DNA from: an uncultured Clostridia bacterium
GTDB lineage: Bacteria; Bacillota; Clostridia; Christensenellales; CAG-917
Direction of reading: 5' to 3'
DNA length: 64,000 bases
Assembly: GCA_934277645.1 (NCBI GenBank)
Contig: CAKQUX010000001.1
Location: 186,001-250,000 of the forward strand
The notes beneath the pieces are model-generated. The model was not told where the DNA came from and searched no databases. It worked only from the letters and a program-made list of their open reading frames with translations. A program made the translations under genes and the position numbers. Positions 25,380-33,492 of this stretch are shown one piece after another. How positions within the stretch are numbered: the first letter of the stretch is position 1; each line of letters starts with the position of its first letter.

Positions 25380-26797
25380 TATTTCACCAAATCAAATTCA
25401 AGTTCAATCGGCTTTATATCGACCGAATCTCCCGCAATCTCAAATTGCATAACGTAACCAGACCTTTCTATTCTCACGCTTTGCCACTTATCCGAACCGA
25501 AAATCTCGTGCGTCGTTTTCACTCCGTCGGCAATAACGCAAAATTTGACGTCGCGTTTTGTAAACACGTTGATTCTTCTCAAAACTTTTTTCGCGCTCGT
25601 GCCGAAGTTGCTTTCGACGCTCTTCCATTTTTTTGTGGTGCTAAGTCCGTAAATCGAACCGTCGTCGGTAATTTCCGAAACGTAAACGTCGCCTTTTCGC
25701 ACGGCATAAACGCGCCTTAAATGGTGAGAAGTGACCGCGATGAGTTTTAAAATATCGACGCCGCCGATGACCGAAAACGTCTTTTGCTTCAAATCGTAAA
25801 CCACAACAGCGTTATTTTCGCCGATGCCTTCGTCGCCGTCGATTTCGAGCCTTGTCGCATAGTAGTACTTATCGCCCAATCCGCACGCCGTAAGGTTTCT
25901 GTCGTCGATAATTTCGGGCATAAATCTGTTCAGCCTCGTAACGGTGTAGCCGTCGAAAGAATAAAGCCCCGACGTTGTAAGGAAATAAATGTTTTCTCCT
26001 AATTGAACGATACTGCCCGATATAATTCTGTCCAAGCCTACCGTGATTTTCGTAACCGTAAATTCCGTCTGGTCGGCGTAAGCGGTTATGCGCATAATTG
26101 CGTTTTCTTTGAACACGAAAATATAATCGCCGAGACTTATTATTTCGAGCAATGCGCCGTATTCGTCCTGAAACTCGATATAGCCTGCTTCTTCTGCCGA
26201 TACTTTCCAGTTGAGCGGATTGAAGTCTGCCGAAAACCACACACGATTGCGATTGTTTCTCGTCGTTGCGAAAACTCTTTCGTGGTGAAACGCCATCGAA
26301 TTGAACTTAGGGGCGTTTTCGTTAAGGCTAGCCGTCGTATCGTTAATCATAATGAGATTGTTCGTATTGCCCGATATAAGCGCAACGTCTTCGCCGTTGC
26401 TGTTAAAACTCACCGCACAACATTTGCCGTTTGTAGTAACGCCGTCGATTGCCGTCCAGTCGCTGCTATCGTAAAGAGCCAACGAATAGAGCAAATTGTT
26501 CGTAGTATGGGCAATGAGTCTGTCGTCGTACGTTCCGTCGCTTAGAGTGCGCCTGTACAAAAACAAATCTTTTATGAAAACGTCATCCGAGTTTAAAGTC
26601 AGAATCGGCAAGTCCTCTTCGCTGTCCGCAACGGAAATTTGCCTTTTTCCGCGCCCCATTCCTACGTCCGATTTAAGTGACCCGTTGACGTGCGACACAC
26701 CCATACTGAGCTTCGAAAAGGACAAATCTTCGTTTTCGACGCCGCCACGCATTCCGTTGAATTTCAAAACGTATTTCTTGGTTCCGTTCGGTTTCAT
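25379..26797 (-). CDS. Head-closure/stabilisation protein, P22 gp10-like
   Basis: A 472-residue protein rich in beta strands with propeller-like repeats. Diagnostic segments: FHHERVFATTRNNRNRVWFS, ADFNPLNW, IISLGDYIFVFKENAIMRIT. These resemble the P22 gp10 family, which plugs the connector after packaging. From memory P22 gp10 is also about 472 residues. The start at 26797 forms an ATGA overlap with the stop of the upstream gene and has AAAGGAG at good spacing; an ATG at 26803 is too close to that site. No enzymatic motif. Confidence 0.72.
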   Translation of the reverse strand: MKPNGTKKYVLKFNGMRGGVENEDLSFSKLSMGVSHVNGSLKSDVGMGRGKRQISVADSEEDLPILTLNSDDVFIKDLFLYRRTLSDGTYDDRLIAHTTNNLLYSLALYDSSDWTAIDGVTTNGKCCAVSFNSNGEDVALISGNTNNLIMINDTTASLNENAPKFNSMAFHHERVFATTRNNRNRVWFSADFNPLNWKVSAEEAGYIEFQDEYGALLEIISLGDYIFVFKENAIMRITAYADQTEFTVTKITVGLDRIISGSIVQLGENIYFLTTSGLYSFDGYTVTRLNRFMPEIIDDRNLTACGLGDKYYYATRLEIDGDEGIGENNAVVVYDLKQKTFSVIGGVDILKLIAVTSHHLRRVYAVRKGDVYVSEITDDGSIYGLSTTKKWKSVESNFGTSAKKVLRRINVFTKRDVKFCVIADGVKTTHEIFGSDKWQSVRIERSGYVMQFEIAGDSVDIKPIELEFDLVK

Positions 26798-27330
26798 ATC
26801 CATCTCCTTTGCGGCAAAACGACGGATTCTTTTTCCCTTTTGATTCCGTTTAAAAACTTCTTTTCAAAGTGTTCCGCAAGATCGTACATTCCGCCTGAAA
26901 AATAGTAATAACAGAGCGTGCCGTTCACCATATATTCGGTCTTCAATCGGCAATCGCAAATTTCGTCGTTTGCGGTAAGAGTTTTCGGAATATAACGATA
27001 CGTCAACACTCCGTTCCCGTTCCGCTTAGTTTTTATTTCGCTTGGCGTTGTTTCAAAATCGGTTTCTTCACCGCCGACAAAAAGCGAAACGGCTTTTGAA
27101 AAAGTTTCTTTAAGGTCGCAGTATTTCACAATTCCGTCCGCTACGACGACGTTTTCCGCTTTAACGAACGGCAAATAATCGGTGGCGACTTCTCTTAAAG
27201 CGAAATTCAAACAATCGAGCAATTTGTCTTTAAGTCGTTCCTGTTCCTCGGTTAGTTTTCCTTGCGATGCGACGAAATCGTTTTCGCCGAGCATTTTAAG
27301 GCTTTGTCCTATAATCTCAATGGCTTTCAT
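26794..27330 (-). CDS. Head-tail adaptor, P22 gp4-like
   Basis: A 178-residue protein. The opening MKAIEIIGQSLKMLGENDF and the helix CLNFALREVATDYLPF followed by a beta region ending RYIPKTL and a helical C-terminus are characteristic of podovirus connector proteins that bind beneath the portal ring. It sits directly before the gp10-like gene, as gp4 does before gp10 in P22. GGAG precedes the ATG. It overlaps the 100-residue gene upstream by 14 bases. Confidence 0.65.
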   Translation of the reverse strand: MKAIEIIGQSLKMLGENDFVASQGKLTEEQERLKDKLLDCLNFALREVATDYLPFVKAENVVVADGIVKYCDLKETFSKAVSLFVGGEETDFETTPSEIKTKRNGNGVLTYRYIPKTLTANDEICDCRLKTEYMVNGTLCYYYFSGGMYDLAEHFEKKFLNGIKREKESVVLPQRRWI

Positions 27331-27619
27331 ATCTTAGCTCCGTTTTCTTTATTATTTTTTCTTTCGCCGCTTTTTCCGCAAGCGCGTTCTCTCTTTCGAT
27401 TTCTTTCAAAAGGTCGTCGATTTTTTCCATTCTCGTTTTTCGCAATCGGACTACGACTTCGCCGGTCGGCGTTTTACTGCCTAGCGTCAGTTCAAGTCCA
27501 AACGGACTGTGAATCTCATATCTTCCCTTCTTTCGGTTGTAATAAAGTTTATAGTCTCCCACTTCTTTTATACGGTCGGCAACCTCGTAAAGGTCGTTTT
27601 TGATTTCCGTTAAATCCAT
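27317..27619 (-). CDS. Phage protein of unknown function
   Basis: A 100-residue protein, Lys/Glu-rich, with an N-terminal helix-beta section (GDYKLYYNRKKGRYEIHSPF) and a C-terminal coiled coil (EKIDDLLKEIERENALAEKA). It lies between capsid and the gp4-like gene, a slot often used for head-decoration or small connector proteins. I do not recognise it. It overlaps the next gene by 14 bases. Confidence 0.65.
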   Translation of the reverse strand: MDLTEIKNDLYEVADRIKEVGDYKLYYNRKKGRYEIHSPFGLELTLGSKTPTGEVVVRLRKTRMEKIDDLLKEIERENALAEKAAKEKIIKKTELRYESH

Positions 27620-27683
27620 ATTCGTCTCCCTGACGCTAAGTGTCTAATCAGTCTTCAAAGAAAAAACTAATGTTAGCCGCTGT

Positions 27684-28862
27684 TTAAGCTCCCGTGCTTT
27701 CGACGAACTTAATCTTTGCCTGACCCATAGGGCGTTCGCAAAGAAGGTCGGCGTATTTAACAAGCGTTGCGGTATAAATCGCTTTGTTTGCAACTTGATG
27801 AAGAACCGTTCCGCCTTCACCCTCAATCCAACGCCAATCGCAAAGTTGATGAAGTTTGAAATCGGCGGTATTGAGCAAATACATAGTGTCGTCCGCAACA
27901 AATCTGTCGGCAACGAAAGGAATTCCCGAATACGAAATAGCCTTATAGCCGCCGTCAAGATTCATATAATCAAGGTTTGTGCGATTCAAAGAAAGATAAT
28001 TAAGATACTTTCTTCTGACGTCATAAGACGAAACGATAAAGTCTATCGTGCCGCCTGCCATTTCTTCGATATAATCGATTGCGGCTTGAATAGCGACGGT
28101 GGTTACGTCGCCTTCGACTGTCTTTGAATACGGATTAAGGAAGCTGTAATCGCTTCGTGACAAGCCGTAAATATTTCCCGTTCCGAAAATCGCTTCGAGT
28201 CCGGTGAGTTCGTTGCCCTTCGAGCCTTGAACGTAAATCGTATGGTCCTTTCCGACTGCGGAAGTGCCGCCGCCAGAAAGCGTAATTTGCTTTTTGGCTC
28301 GGTCGATGCTTACGATTCTTACGCCCGTCATGGCAGACACGGCGGCTTTCGATGCGTCGTATACGTCAACGACCATTCCTTCCATAAGATTTTTAACGCT
28401 GTCGACCGTCAAAGTCTTTACGTCGGTGGAAGTGTTTGCAACTGTCGTAGCCAAAAGTCCGCTTCCGTCGCCGTAGAGCATTCTGCCGAAATTGAACTTG
28501 CTCGACTTCAAAAGTCCGTCCATTTCCGAATTCAAAAGATTTACGAACGCTCCTTCCGAGCTTTGCGAAGCTCTCATCGCCTTATCGCTTATCTCGATAT
28601 TGCCGAAGAAGTTTTTAAGCGTAAGTTTAAATTGGGCATAGTTGTTGCCTGCGCAATTAGGAAGGTTGCCCGTTTCCGTGCCTGCGCCGACGCCGCCGTT
28701 CACGCCGAACGGAGCAAGTTTGACGATTTCTTTGCCCCATACGTCAGCAGTCGTTTGTTCGATTTTCGCAAGAAGCGGATTTACGCCAACGTTAAGTTGT
28801 TCGGCAAGTACGCCGAGATACAAAGTTTTTAATGCGTTTTCTGCGTTTTGAATAGTTACCAT
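27684..28862 (-). CDS. Phage major capsid protein
   Basis: A 392-residue protein with features of HK97-fold coat proteins: an N-terminal helical segment (NAENALKTLYLGVLAEQL), the KLTLKNFFGNIEISDKAMRA strand-helix, the central DFIVSSYDVRRKYLNYL spine-helix region, and YSGIPFVADRFVADDTMYLL near the C-terminal strands. There is no N-terminal protease-processed delta domain; a separate scaffold gene precedes it. GGAGAAAAC precedes the ATG. A small hairpin lies in the 64-base gap after it. Confidence 0.85.
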   Translation of the reverse strand: MVTIQNAENALKTLYLGVLAEQLNVGVNPLLAKIEQTTADVWGKEIVKLAPFGVNGGVGAGTETGNLPNCAGNNYAQFKLTLKNFFGNIEISDKAMRASQSSEGAFVNLLNSEMDGLLKSSKFNFGRMLYGDGSGLLATTVANTSTDVKTLTVDSVKNLMEGMVVDVYDASKAAVSAMTGVRIVSIDRAKKQITLSGGGTSAVGKDHTIYVQGSKGNELTGLEAIFGTGNIYGLSRSDYSFLNPYSKTVEGDVTTVAIQAAIDYIEEMAGGTIDFIVSSYDVRRKYLNYLSLNRTNLDYMNLDGGYKAISYSGIPFVADRFVADDTMYLLNTADFKLHQLCDWRWIEGEGGTVLHQVANKAIYTATLVKYADLLCERPMGQAKIKFVESTGA

Positions 28863-28871
28863 GTTTTCTCC

Positions 28872-29456
28872 TTATTTGTTTAATTGTCTAAGCATCCACC
28901 CTGCTTCTTCAATCGTTTTTGGCTTATTGGGCGGCGCTATCGACGATTGCCCGTTTGTTTTTAAAACCTCGGGCGGAGTCGACAATCCGTCAAGGTATTC
29001 GTCGACTATTTTCTTTTTGATATCCTCGTTTGAAAACACGAATTCACCCAAAAATTTTTCGTCCTTAACCAAATCTTCGGGTTTTACGATTTTGTTCATC
29101 AACACGGCGTTCAAAGCAACGTTAAGGCAATTCTTGTCCGATAGCATTTGGGGGTTATCTTCCAAAAACAAAGCCATATCTTTTGCATAGACCTTGGCAT
29201 TTTCGTTTTCGGCAAAAAACTTATCCACTTCTTGCTTTAAATCGGGAAATCCCTGCTCGGTCGGAATTTCTACCCTCTCCAATTCTTTAAGTCTTTGCGA
29301 CTTTTTGGTAAATTCCTTTTCAAGCTCGTTGTATGCTTTTAGTAGCTCTTCCGCGTTTTTAAACTTTCCAAACGAACTTTCGGTTTCTACCGTTTCCGCC
29401 GTTTCGTTCGGCGTTTCTATGGTGACCGAAATGTCTTCAAAATTTTTATCTTCCAT
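28872..29456 (-). CDS. Phage scaffold protein
   Basis: A 194-residue acidic protein. The N-terminal 35 residues are Glu/Thr-rich and probably disordered, followed by a coiled coil (EELLKAYNELEKEFTKKSQ) and a helical C-terminus. Position between portal and capsid, acidity and helicity fit a scaffold that guides shell assembly. The start at 29456 shares one base with the portal stop (TGATG); a TTG one codon earlier is less likely. Confidence 0.78.
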   Translation of the reverse strand: MEDKNFEDISVTIETPNETAETVETESSFGKFKNAEELLKAYNELEKEFTKKSQRLKELERVEIPTEQGFPDLKQEVDKFFAENENAKVYAKDMALFLEDNPQMLSDKNCLNVALNAVLMNKIVKPEDLVKDEKFLGEFVFSNEDIKKKIVDEYLDGLSTPPEVLKTNGQSSIAPPNKPKTIEEAGWMLRQLNK

Positions 29457-31324
29457 CAATTCTCCTTTTCCGCGTCGAATTGTCTTTCAATGCTTTCGAC
29501 GCTTGCGTTTAAACTCAGATATTCTCTGTGTGCGTTAATATGTTTAATAACTCTGTCTCTCAATTCGTCCGAAACGACTTCTCTCGGTTTCAACAAAAGT
29601 TTGGAATGTTCGGCGATATGCATTTCGTGATTGTCAACGCTGTCGGGCGTTTGTTCCTTTTCTTTCAAAAGTTCGTTTTCGCGTCTTGCCTTTTTAAGAT
29701 GAAGTTCGTCGATATCGCGACTATCTTCCCAGTTTCCGAAACCGAGCATATCCATAATTCTCGCTTTATCTCTTGCCGAAATTTTTCCGTTGTCATCACC
29801 CAAAAGTCCGAGATTTATAAGCTCCAAAACCATAGCCTTTCTCGACGCATTCGTTTCTTCGAGTTCGTTTGCTGTGTTAAAAATAAGGTCGTCGCTGGCA
29901 AGGTCGCTCGCCTTAAAGGCTCGCATTTCGACGTCGCCGTTTTCGCCAGCTATGCGTTTAAACCTTTTTGTCAAAGCAAATTGTCTATAAAGCCTTATGA
30001 CTTGCTTGCCTATTTCCATAACCGCCGCTCTCAGACTGTCTGCGGTAAGCGAAATTCTCGTGTCGTCTTGTTCGAGCAAAAGATTGATTGCCGTTCCGCT
30101 CGACACGTTCGACGGCACCTGCGAATAGGTCGTGACCTCGGATACACCGCTTATCATAACGAATTCGCTTAAAAGTTTTTCTTCTTCATAGTTGAAATCG
30201 TTCGGAACGCTTCCTGCGTTAAGCATAATCGGCGGCGTACTGCCTTGCCTGTAAACAAGAACTTTGCCGGGTGACAACCCCTCTTCGGCAAGATTGTCGG
30301 TATCGACGCTTCCGTCCTCGACCGCCAAAATCCCCATAGCTATACGATTCATATACTCGTGCTTGCGGTTTTTGACAACGTTGTAAGCGCGCTGAACGGG
30401 AATAATTCTGTCCACTATGCTTACGCCGAAAAACGAGCCTATCATATCTATGCAGGTTTGTTTTACAAACGGATATACTCTGCTTCCGTTTTCGCCGTTT
30501 ACGTAAGGCATATCGCCGTCATAAAGCAACTCGTCGCCTGCTACGATGGTAAGCCTGCCGTTAGGTCTGTCTGCGGTCGGTCTCACGTAACGTTCGATGA
30601 CGAGCGTCGAATTTTCTTTGGTTTCTCTTATGATTTTCGGTGCTTGCGCGCTATAACCGTATCCGCCGAGCGTAGACGAGCTGTCAAGCGAAAATACGTT
30701 TACCGTTTCGCCTTTCACCTTTTTGCCCCAAATCTTTTCGACCTCACAAACGTCCATAGCGGAAACGTGCATGATAGACGGCTGACGGTTTATTTCCATA
30801 ATCGACAAACTTTCGGGGAATATCTCAAACGGCGGACATACGCAAATCGACACGTCGCCCTCGTAAATTCCGCGTTTAAAGTCAAGCGATTTGCCTTTTT
30901 TAGCGTCCCACACAACCTTATAGAACGCTGTTCCGACGCCCTCGCTCCACATATTTGCTTCACTCATAAGGCTAGACCATTTGTTTTCGGCAAGTATGCT
31001 GTCAAGAATACTTGTCGCAAACTTAGCGGCATTTACGTCCTCGTCGTCGCTTGTTGCAGGTCTGACGCTGACGTTTGCTTTGACTCTCGCAAGTTTTGAA
31101 AGTCTTGTTTCGACTATAGGAGCAATGTGGTTGTAAACTTCTCTCTGCTGCCAAAAATACTGTTTGCCCGTTTCGACAATGTCACCGTTTTCGACAAAGC
31201 AATATTGATTGCCTATCAAAAAGTTCATATCTAGCCGCCAATTCAGTTCCAATGAACGCCTTTGTCGACTGCGACGTTTAAAGTCCTCTTTGACTTCGTT
31301 TATCAAATCTTCTTTAAATTCCAT
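29456..31324 (-). CDS. Phage portal protein, P22 type
   Basis: The twelve-fold ring through which DNA enters the head. The 622-residue protein starts with a basic helical region (DFKRRSRQRRSLELNWRLDM), then NFLIGNQYC and HIAPIVETRLSKLARVKANV, which are typical of P22-like portals. It continues with the wing and stem region (PVQRAYNVVKNRKHEYMNR, AINLLLEQDDTRIS). Length is in the P22-type range rather than the shorter HK97 type. It overlaps the zinc-protein gene upstream by 11 bases. Confidence 0.88.
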   Translation of the reverse strand: MEFKEDLINEVKEDFKRRSRQRRSLELNWRLDMNFLIGNQYCFVENGDIVETGKQYFWQQREVYNHIAPIVETRLSKLARVKANVSVRPATSDDEDVNAAKFATSILDSILAENKWSSLMSEANMWSEGVGTAFYKVVWDAKKGKSLDFKRGIYEGDVSICVCPPFEIFPESLSIMEINRQPSIMHVSAMDVCEVEKIWGKKVKGETVNVFSLDSSSTLGGYGYSAQAPKIIRETKENSTLVIERYVRPTADRPNGRLTIVAGDELLYDGDMPYVNGENGSRVYPFVKQTCIDMIGSFFGVSIVDRIIPVQRAYNVVKNRKHEYMNRIAMGILAVEDGSVDTDNLAEEGLSPGKVLVYRQGSTPPIMLNAGSVPNDFNYEEEKLLSEFVMISGVSEVTTYSQVPSNVSSGTAINLLLEQDDTRISLTADSLRAAVMEIGKQVIRLYRQFALTKRFKRIAGENGDVEMRAFKASDLASDDLIFNTANELEETNASRKAMVLELINLGLLGDDNGKISARDKARIMDMLGFGNWEDSRDIDELHLKKARRENELLKEKEQTPDSVDNHEMHIAEHSKLLLKPREVVSDELRDRVIKHINAHREYLSLNASVESIERQFDAEKEN

Positions 31325-31544
31325 CTTTGCCCCTTTTCTTTTCGTCCTTTTCGCTAAGCATCATATTCTTAGGACTTTTCGGAACAAACAATTTTCCGAG
31401 CGCTTCATAAAGCGAGCGAGCGCAACTTTCGCAAAGATTGAGATTTTGCGAAAGCGAAACTTTACTGTCAACCGAATAGACGGCTTTGCTTTTGCACGAT
31501 GCCATATCGCATTTGACGCTTCCCGAAATTTTTTCAATTACCAT
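31314..31544 (-). CDS. Small zinc-knuckle protein between terminase and portal
   Basis: A 76-residue protein with four Cys in two pairs: C12/C17 (CDMASC) and C38/C41 (CESC), spaced as in zinc-ribbon or treble-clef folds. The C-terminus is basic. A GGAG ribosome site precedes the ATG. It overlaps neighbours on both sides. It may help packaging or be a small DNA-binding regulator; I do not recognise the family. Confidence 0.68.
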   Translation of the reverse strand: MVIEKISGSVKCDMASCKSKAVYSVDSKVSLSQNLNLCESCARSLYEALGKLFVPKSPKNMMLSEKDEKKRGKDGI

Positions 31545-31803
31545 TTTCTTTCTCCTTTAACTCTTTAAGCAATCTCGTTTTTTCTTTAATGAGAGTTTCT
31601 TCGTCCACCTTAGACAAATCGTCGTTACTGCTAAGTTCCATATAGGCTTTAAGCGCGGTATTGTCGGGCGGATAATATTTTTTCGTAACTTTCCGTTTTA
31701 CAAGTTCCATTTCGCCGTCCGTCACGTTGTATTCCTCGACAACTTCGTCTTTGGTGTAACCCGTCGCTCTTTTATAAAGAGTCTTTAAAATTTTCTCATC
31801 CAT
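31534..31803 (-). CDS. Small protein resembling terminase small-subunit fragments
   Basis: An 89-residue protein. The segment KRATGYTKDEVVEEYNV, then ELVKRKVTKKYYPPDNTALK, resembles the C-terminal part of phage small terminase and related packaging proteins, where a charged strand precedes a PPDxxA motif. There is no obvious helix-turn-helix. If it is the small subunit, it is unusually placed after the large one. GGAGG precedes the ATG. Confidence 0.6.
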   Translation of the reverse strand: MDEKILKTLYKRATGYTKDEVVEEYNVTDGEMELVKRKVTKKYYPPDNTALKAYMELSSNDDLSKVDEETLIKEKTRLLKELKEKENGN

Positions 31804-33217
31804 ATTCCTCCTGCCGTTTTTTATTCCTTACAAGGCGTTCGAAATCACGCTCTACAAGCGATTTTTCGCCGCATTTAGGTCGGGCTTCTTTCGGCATACT
31901 CATAACGAAATATCGAAGTTCGTCCAAAGCGTGGTCGTCGACTTTTTTAGGTCTGTCGCCGCTCCACCAGTAACTTTTAAACTCCCTTATCATATTCGTA
32001 CAACAGCGGAATATAAAAAGCCGCTTCGTTTTGAGTAGCGACTTTATTCTTTGAATGCCGGTATACAAGTCTTTGTTCACCTTGGTATTTACGCTGATTC
32101 CCTTTTCGCAAAATAGTTGCGCAACCGACTTTGAATACGCAAGAGTTTTTTGATTTGCGGCGGAATCTATTAAAGCGCAAAGCTTGCCCGAAAAATCTCT
32201 TCGCCAATCTAAACGGTCGGCAATCTCCTTGATTTTTTCGGTATGATAATCGATATCGCGCCCTGCCGCATAATGCTCTGCCACAACGTATATGTTTCCG
32301 TCGTAATCGACGGCGTAAAAATGACAACTTGTCGGATTGTTAAGCCCCGGGTCTATTGAAATTCCGCTCTGCCATTCGGGCGGGATATCGAAAGGGTCGA
32401 TAACGTGCGTACTTTCGTCAAATTCGCCGTACACCAAGCCTTCCGCCGTAAAGAAATGTCCGAATCGTCTGGACTCTTGCTCGTCGTCACTCGTTGTCGC
32501 AAGCATATTTTCTATCTCTTTTTCATCGAGATAAGGATTATCTTTCCATTCGATATGCTCGCTCCACACTTCGGGATTATCGTGCTTGTTAAGTTCAATC
32601 TCCTCATAAATAAACGTCAGTCCTTTAAGCGGAGTCATAGTGCCGAACATATCGCCGACCTTATCGAAAATACGCATTTTACATTCGTCGTAAATATCTT
32701 TGGGCGGTTCTTCGTCAAACCAGACGAAATCGAGCGACGCGCCTTGAAACTTTTCTCGCCCTTGGTCGCAAGACTTAAAGCCGATTTTGCTAAGTCCGCC
32801 GAATGCGTTTCGCACCACGATATAATCGATAATTCCGTATGACGGCGACGACTTTTTTCCGCTCTGCATAACTATATCTTCGATATATTGCGGCGCAAGA
32901 TATTTGAGTATTTTCGATTGCGCAACATCACGCTGAACTTCATACGTCACGCTCACCACCCATCCGAAAACGTTGTCGCGGTTTTCTCTGTACGGATGTA
33001 TTCCCCTTGCAAGCCAAACGGCTTCGACTGCTCCGCACTCGGTTTTGCCCGTTCTGTTTCCGCCGAACACCCAGCGATTGCGTTTTGGACATTTGTGAAA
33101 TGCCATTTGTTTAAGGTGAACCTTATCGTGATTGTAATTTTTCAAAGGGTCGCCGCCACGCCTGTCCAATTCTTTTTCAATCTTTAATATACTCTTAACA
33201 ATTTCTTCAACTTCCAT
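31796..33217 (-). CDS. Phage terminase large subunit
   Basis: The DNA-packaging motor, 473 residues from ATG. It has Walker A in VFGGNRTGKTECGA (about 52-63), Walker B FVWFDEEPP (about 165-173), coupling motif GTMTPLKG, and an RNase H-like nuclease with SIDPGLNNPTS, ALIDSAAN and a final Asp in DDHALDELRYF. All catalytic residues look present. A GTG one codon upstream is an alternative start; no ribosome site is visible at either. It is the first gene of the module; about 250 bases of non-coding DNA precede it. Confidence 0.92.
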   Translation of the reverse strand: MEVEEIVKSILKIEKELDRRGGDPLKNYNHDKVHLKQMAFHKCPKRNRWVFGGNRTGKTECGAVEAVWLARGIHPYRENRDNVFGWVVSVTYEVQRDVAQSKILKYLAPQYIEDIVMQSGKKSSPSYGIIDYIVVRNAFGGLSKIGFKSCDQGREKFQGASLDFVWFDEEPPKDIYDECKMRIFDKVGDMFGTMTPLKGLTFIYEEIELNKHDNPEVWSEHIEWKDNPYLDEKEIENMLATTSDDEQESRRFGHFFTAEGLVYGEFDESTHVIDPFDIPPEWQSGISIDPGLNNPTSCHFYAVDYDGNIYVVAEHYAAGRDIDYHTEKIKEIADRLDWRRDFSGKLCALIDSAANQKTLAYSKSVAQLFCEKGISVNTKVNKDLYTGIQRIKSLLKTKRLFIFRCCTNMIREFKSYWWSGDRPKKVDDHALDELRYFVMSMPKEARPKCGEKSLVERDFERLVRNKKRQEEYG

Positions 33218-33469
33218 CACGGCAAATTTACTATCGAAATTTTAAAATTCCAAAATCTTATGACACAAAACGACTAAATTATTTCAATCTTCTCTTTTAA
33301 AACAAAATCATCAACTACACACAGTCGGAAAGCGGTTAAATAGCGTTTAAATTCAAAATAAGATTAAAACAAGATTTAAATTACGAAAAATTTGACTAAA
33401 AGGCTAGCTTATCGCTAAACTTTAATCGGTTAAATCACAAGGCAAGGTATTTTACGCTTTATTTTTATC

Positions 33470-33486
33470 TATAATTGTTATATAAT
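33470..33486 (+). promoter_or_regulatory. Two overlapping -10 boxes before the 33.5 kb membrane protein gene
   Basis: TATAAT occurs at 33470-33475 and again at 33481-33486. The second ends 6 bases before the ATG. The -35 region is weak (TTTATT). No ribosome site is present. Confidence 0.5.
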
Positions 33487-33492
33487 ACAGTT

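Larger units (their letters stand above)
23644..33220 (-). mobile_element. Phage head/packaging/connector module, P22-like order, no integrase
   Basis: Thirteen co-directional, overlapping genes in one unit: terminase, packaging-like small protein, zinc protein, portal, scaffold, capsid, unknown, gp4-like, gp10-like, 30-residue microprotein, coiled-coil protein and two holin-like proteins. Gene order follows short-tailed P22-type virion modules. No integrase, repressor, replication gene, tail spike, tape measure or endolysin is in the block or next to it. No flanking direct repeat was found. Base composition looks like the neighbours. It may be a prophage remnant, a satellite-like element or a domesticated particle. 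Confidence 0.85.

Noticed and set aside
30359..31099. 246-codon plus-strand frame inside the portal gene
   Set aside because: Antisense shadow of the portal gene, with no ribosome site or domain.
23253..33492. Attachment-site repeats flanking the phage module
   Set aside because: I compared both borders by eye and found no shared direct repeat of useful length, and there is no tRNA target.
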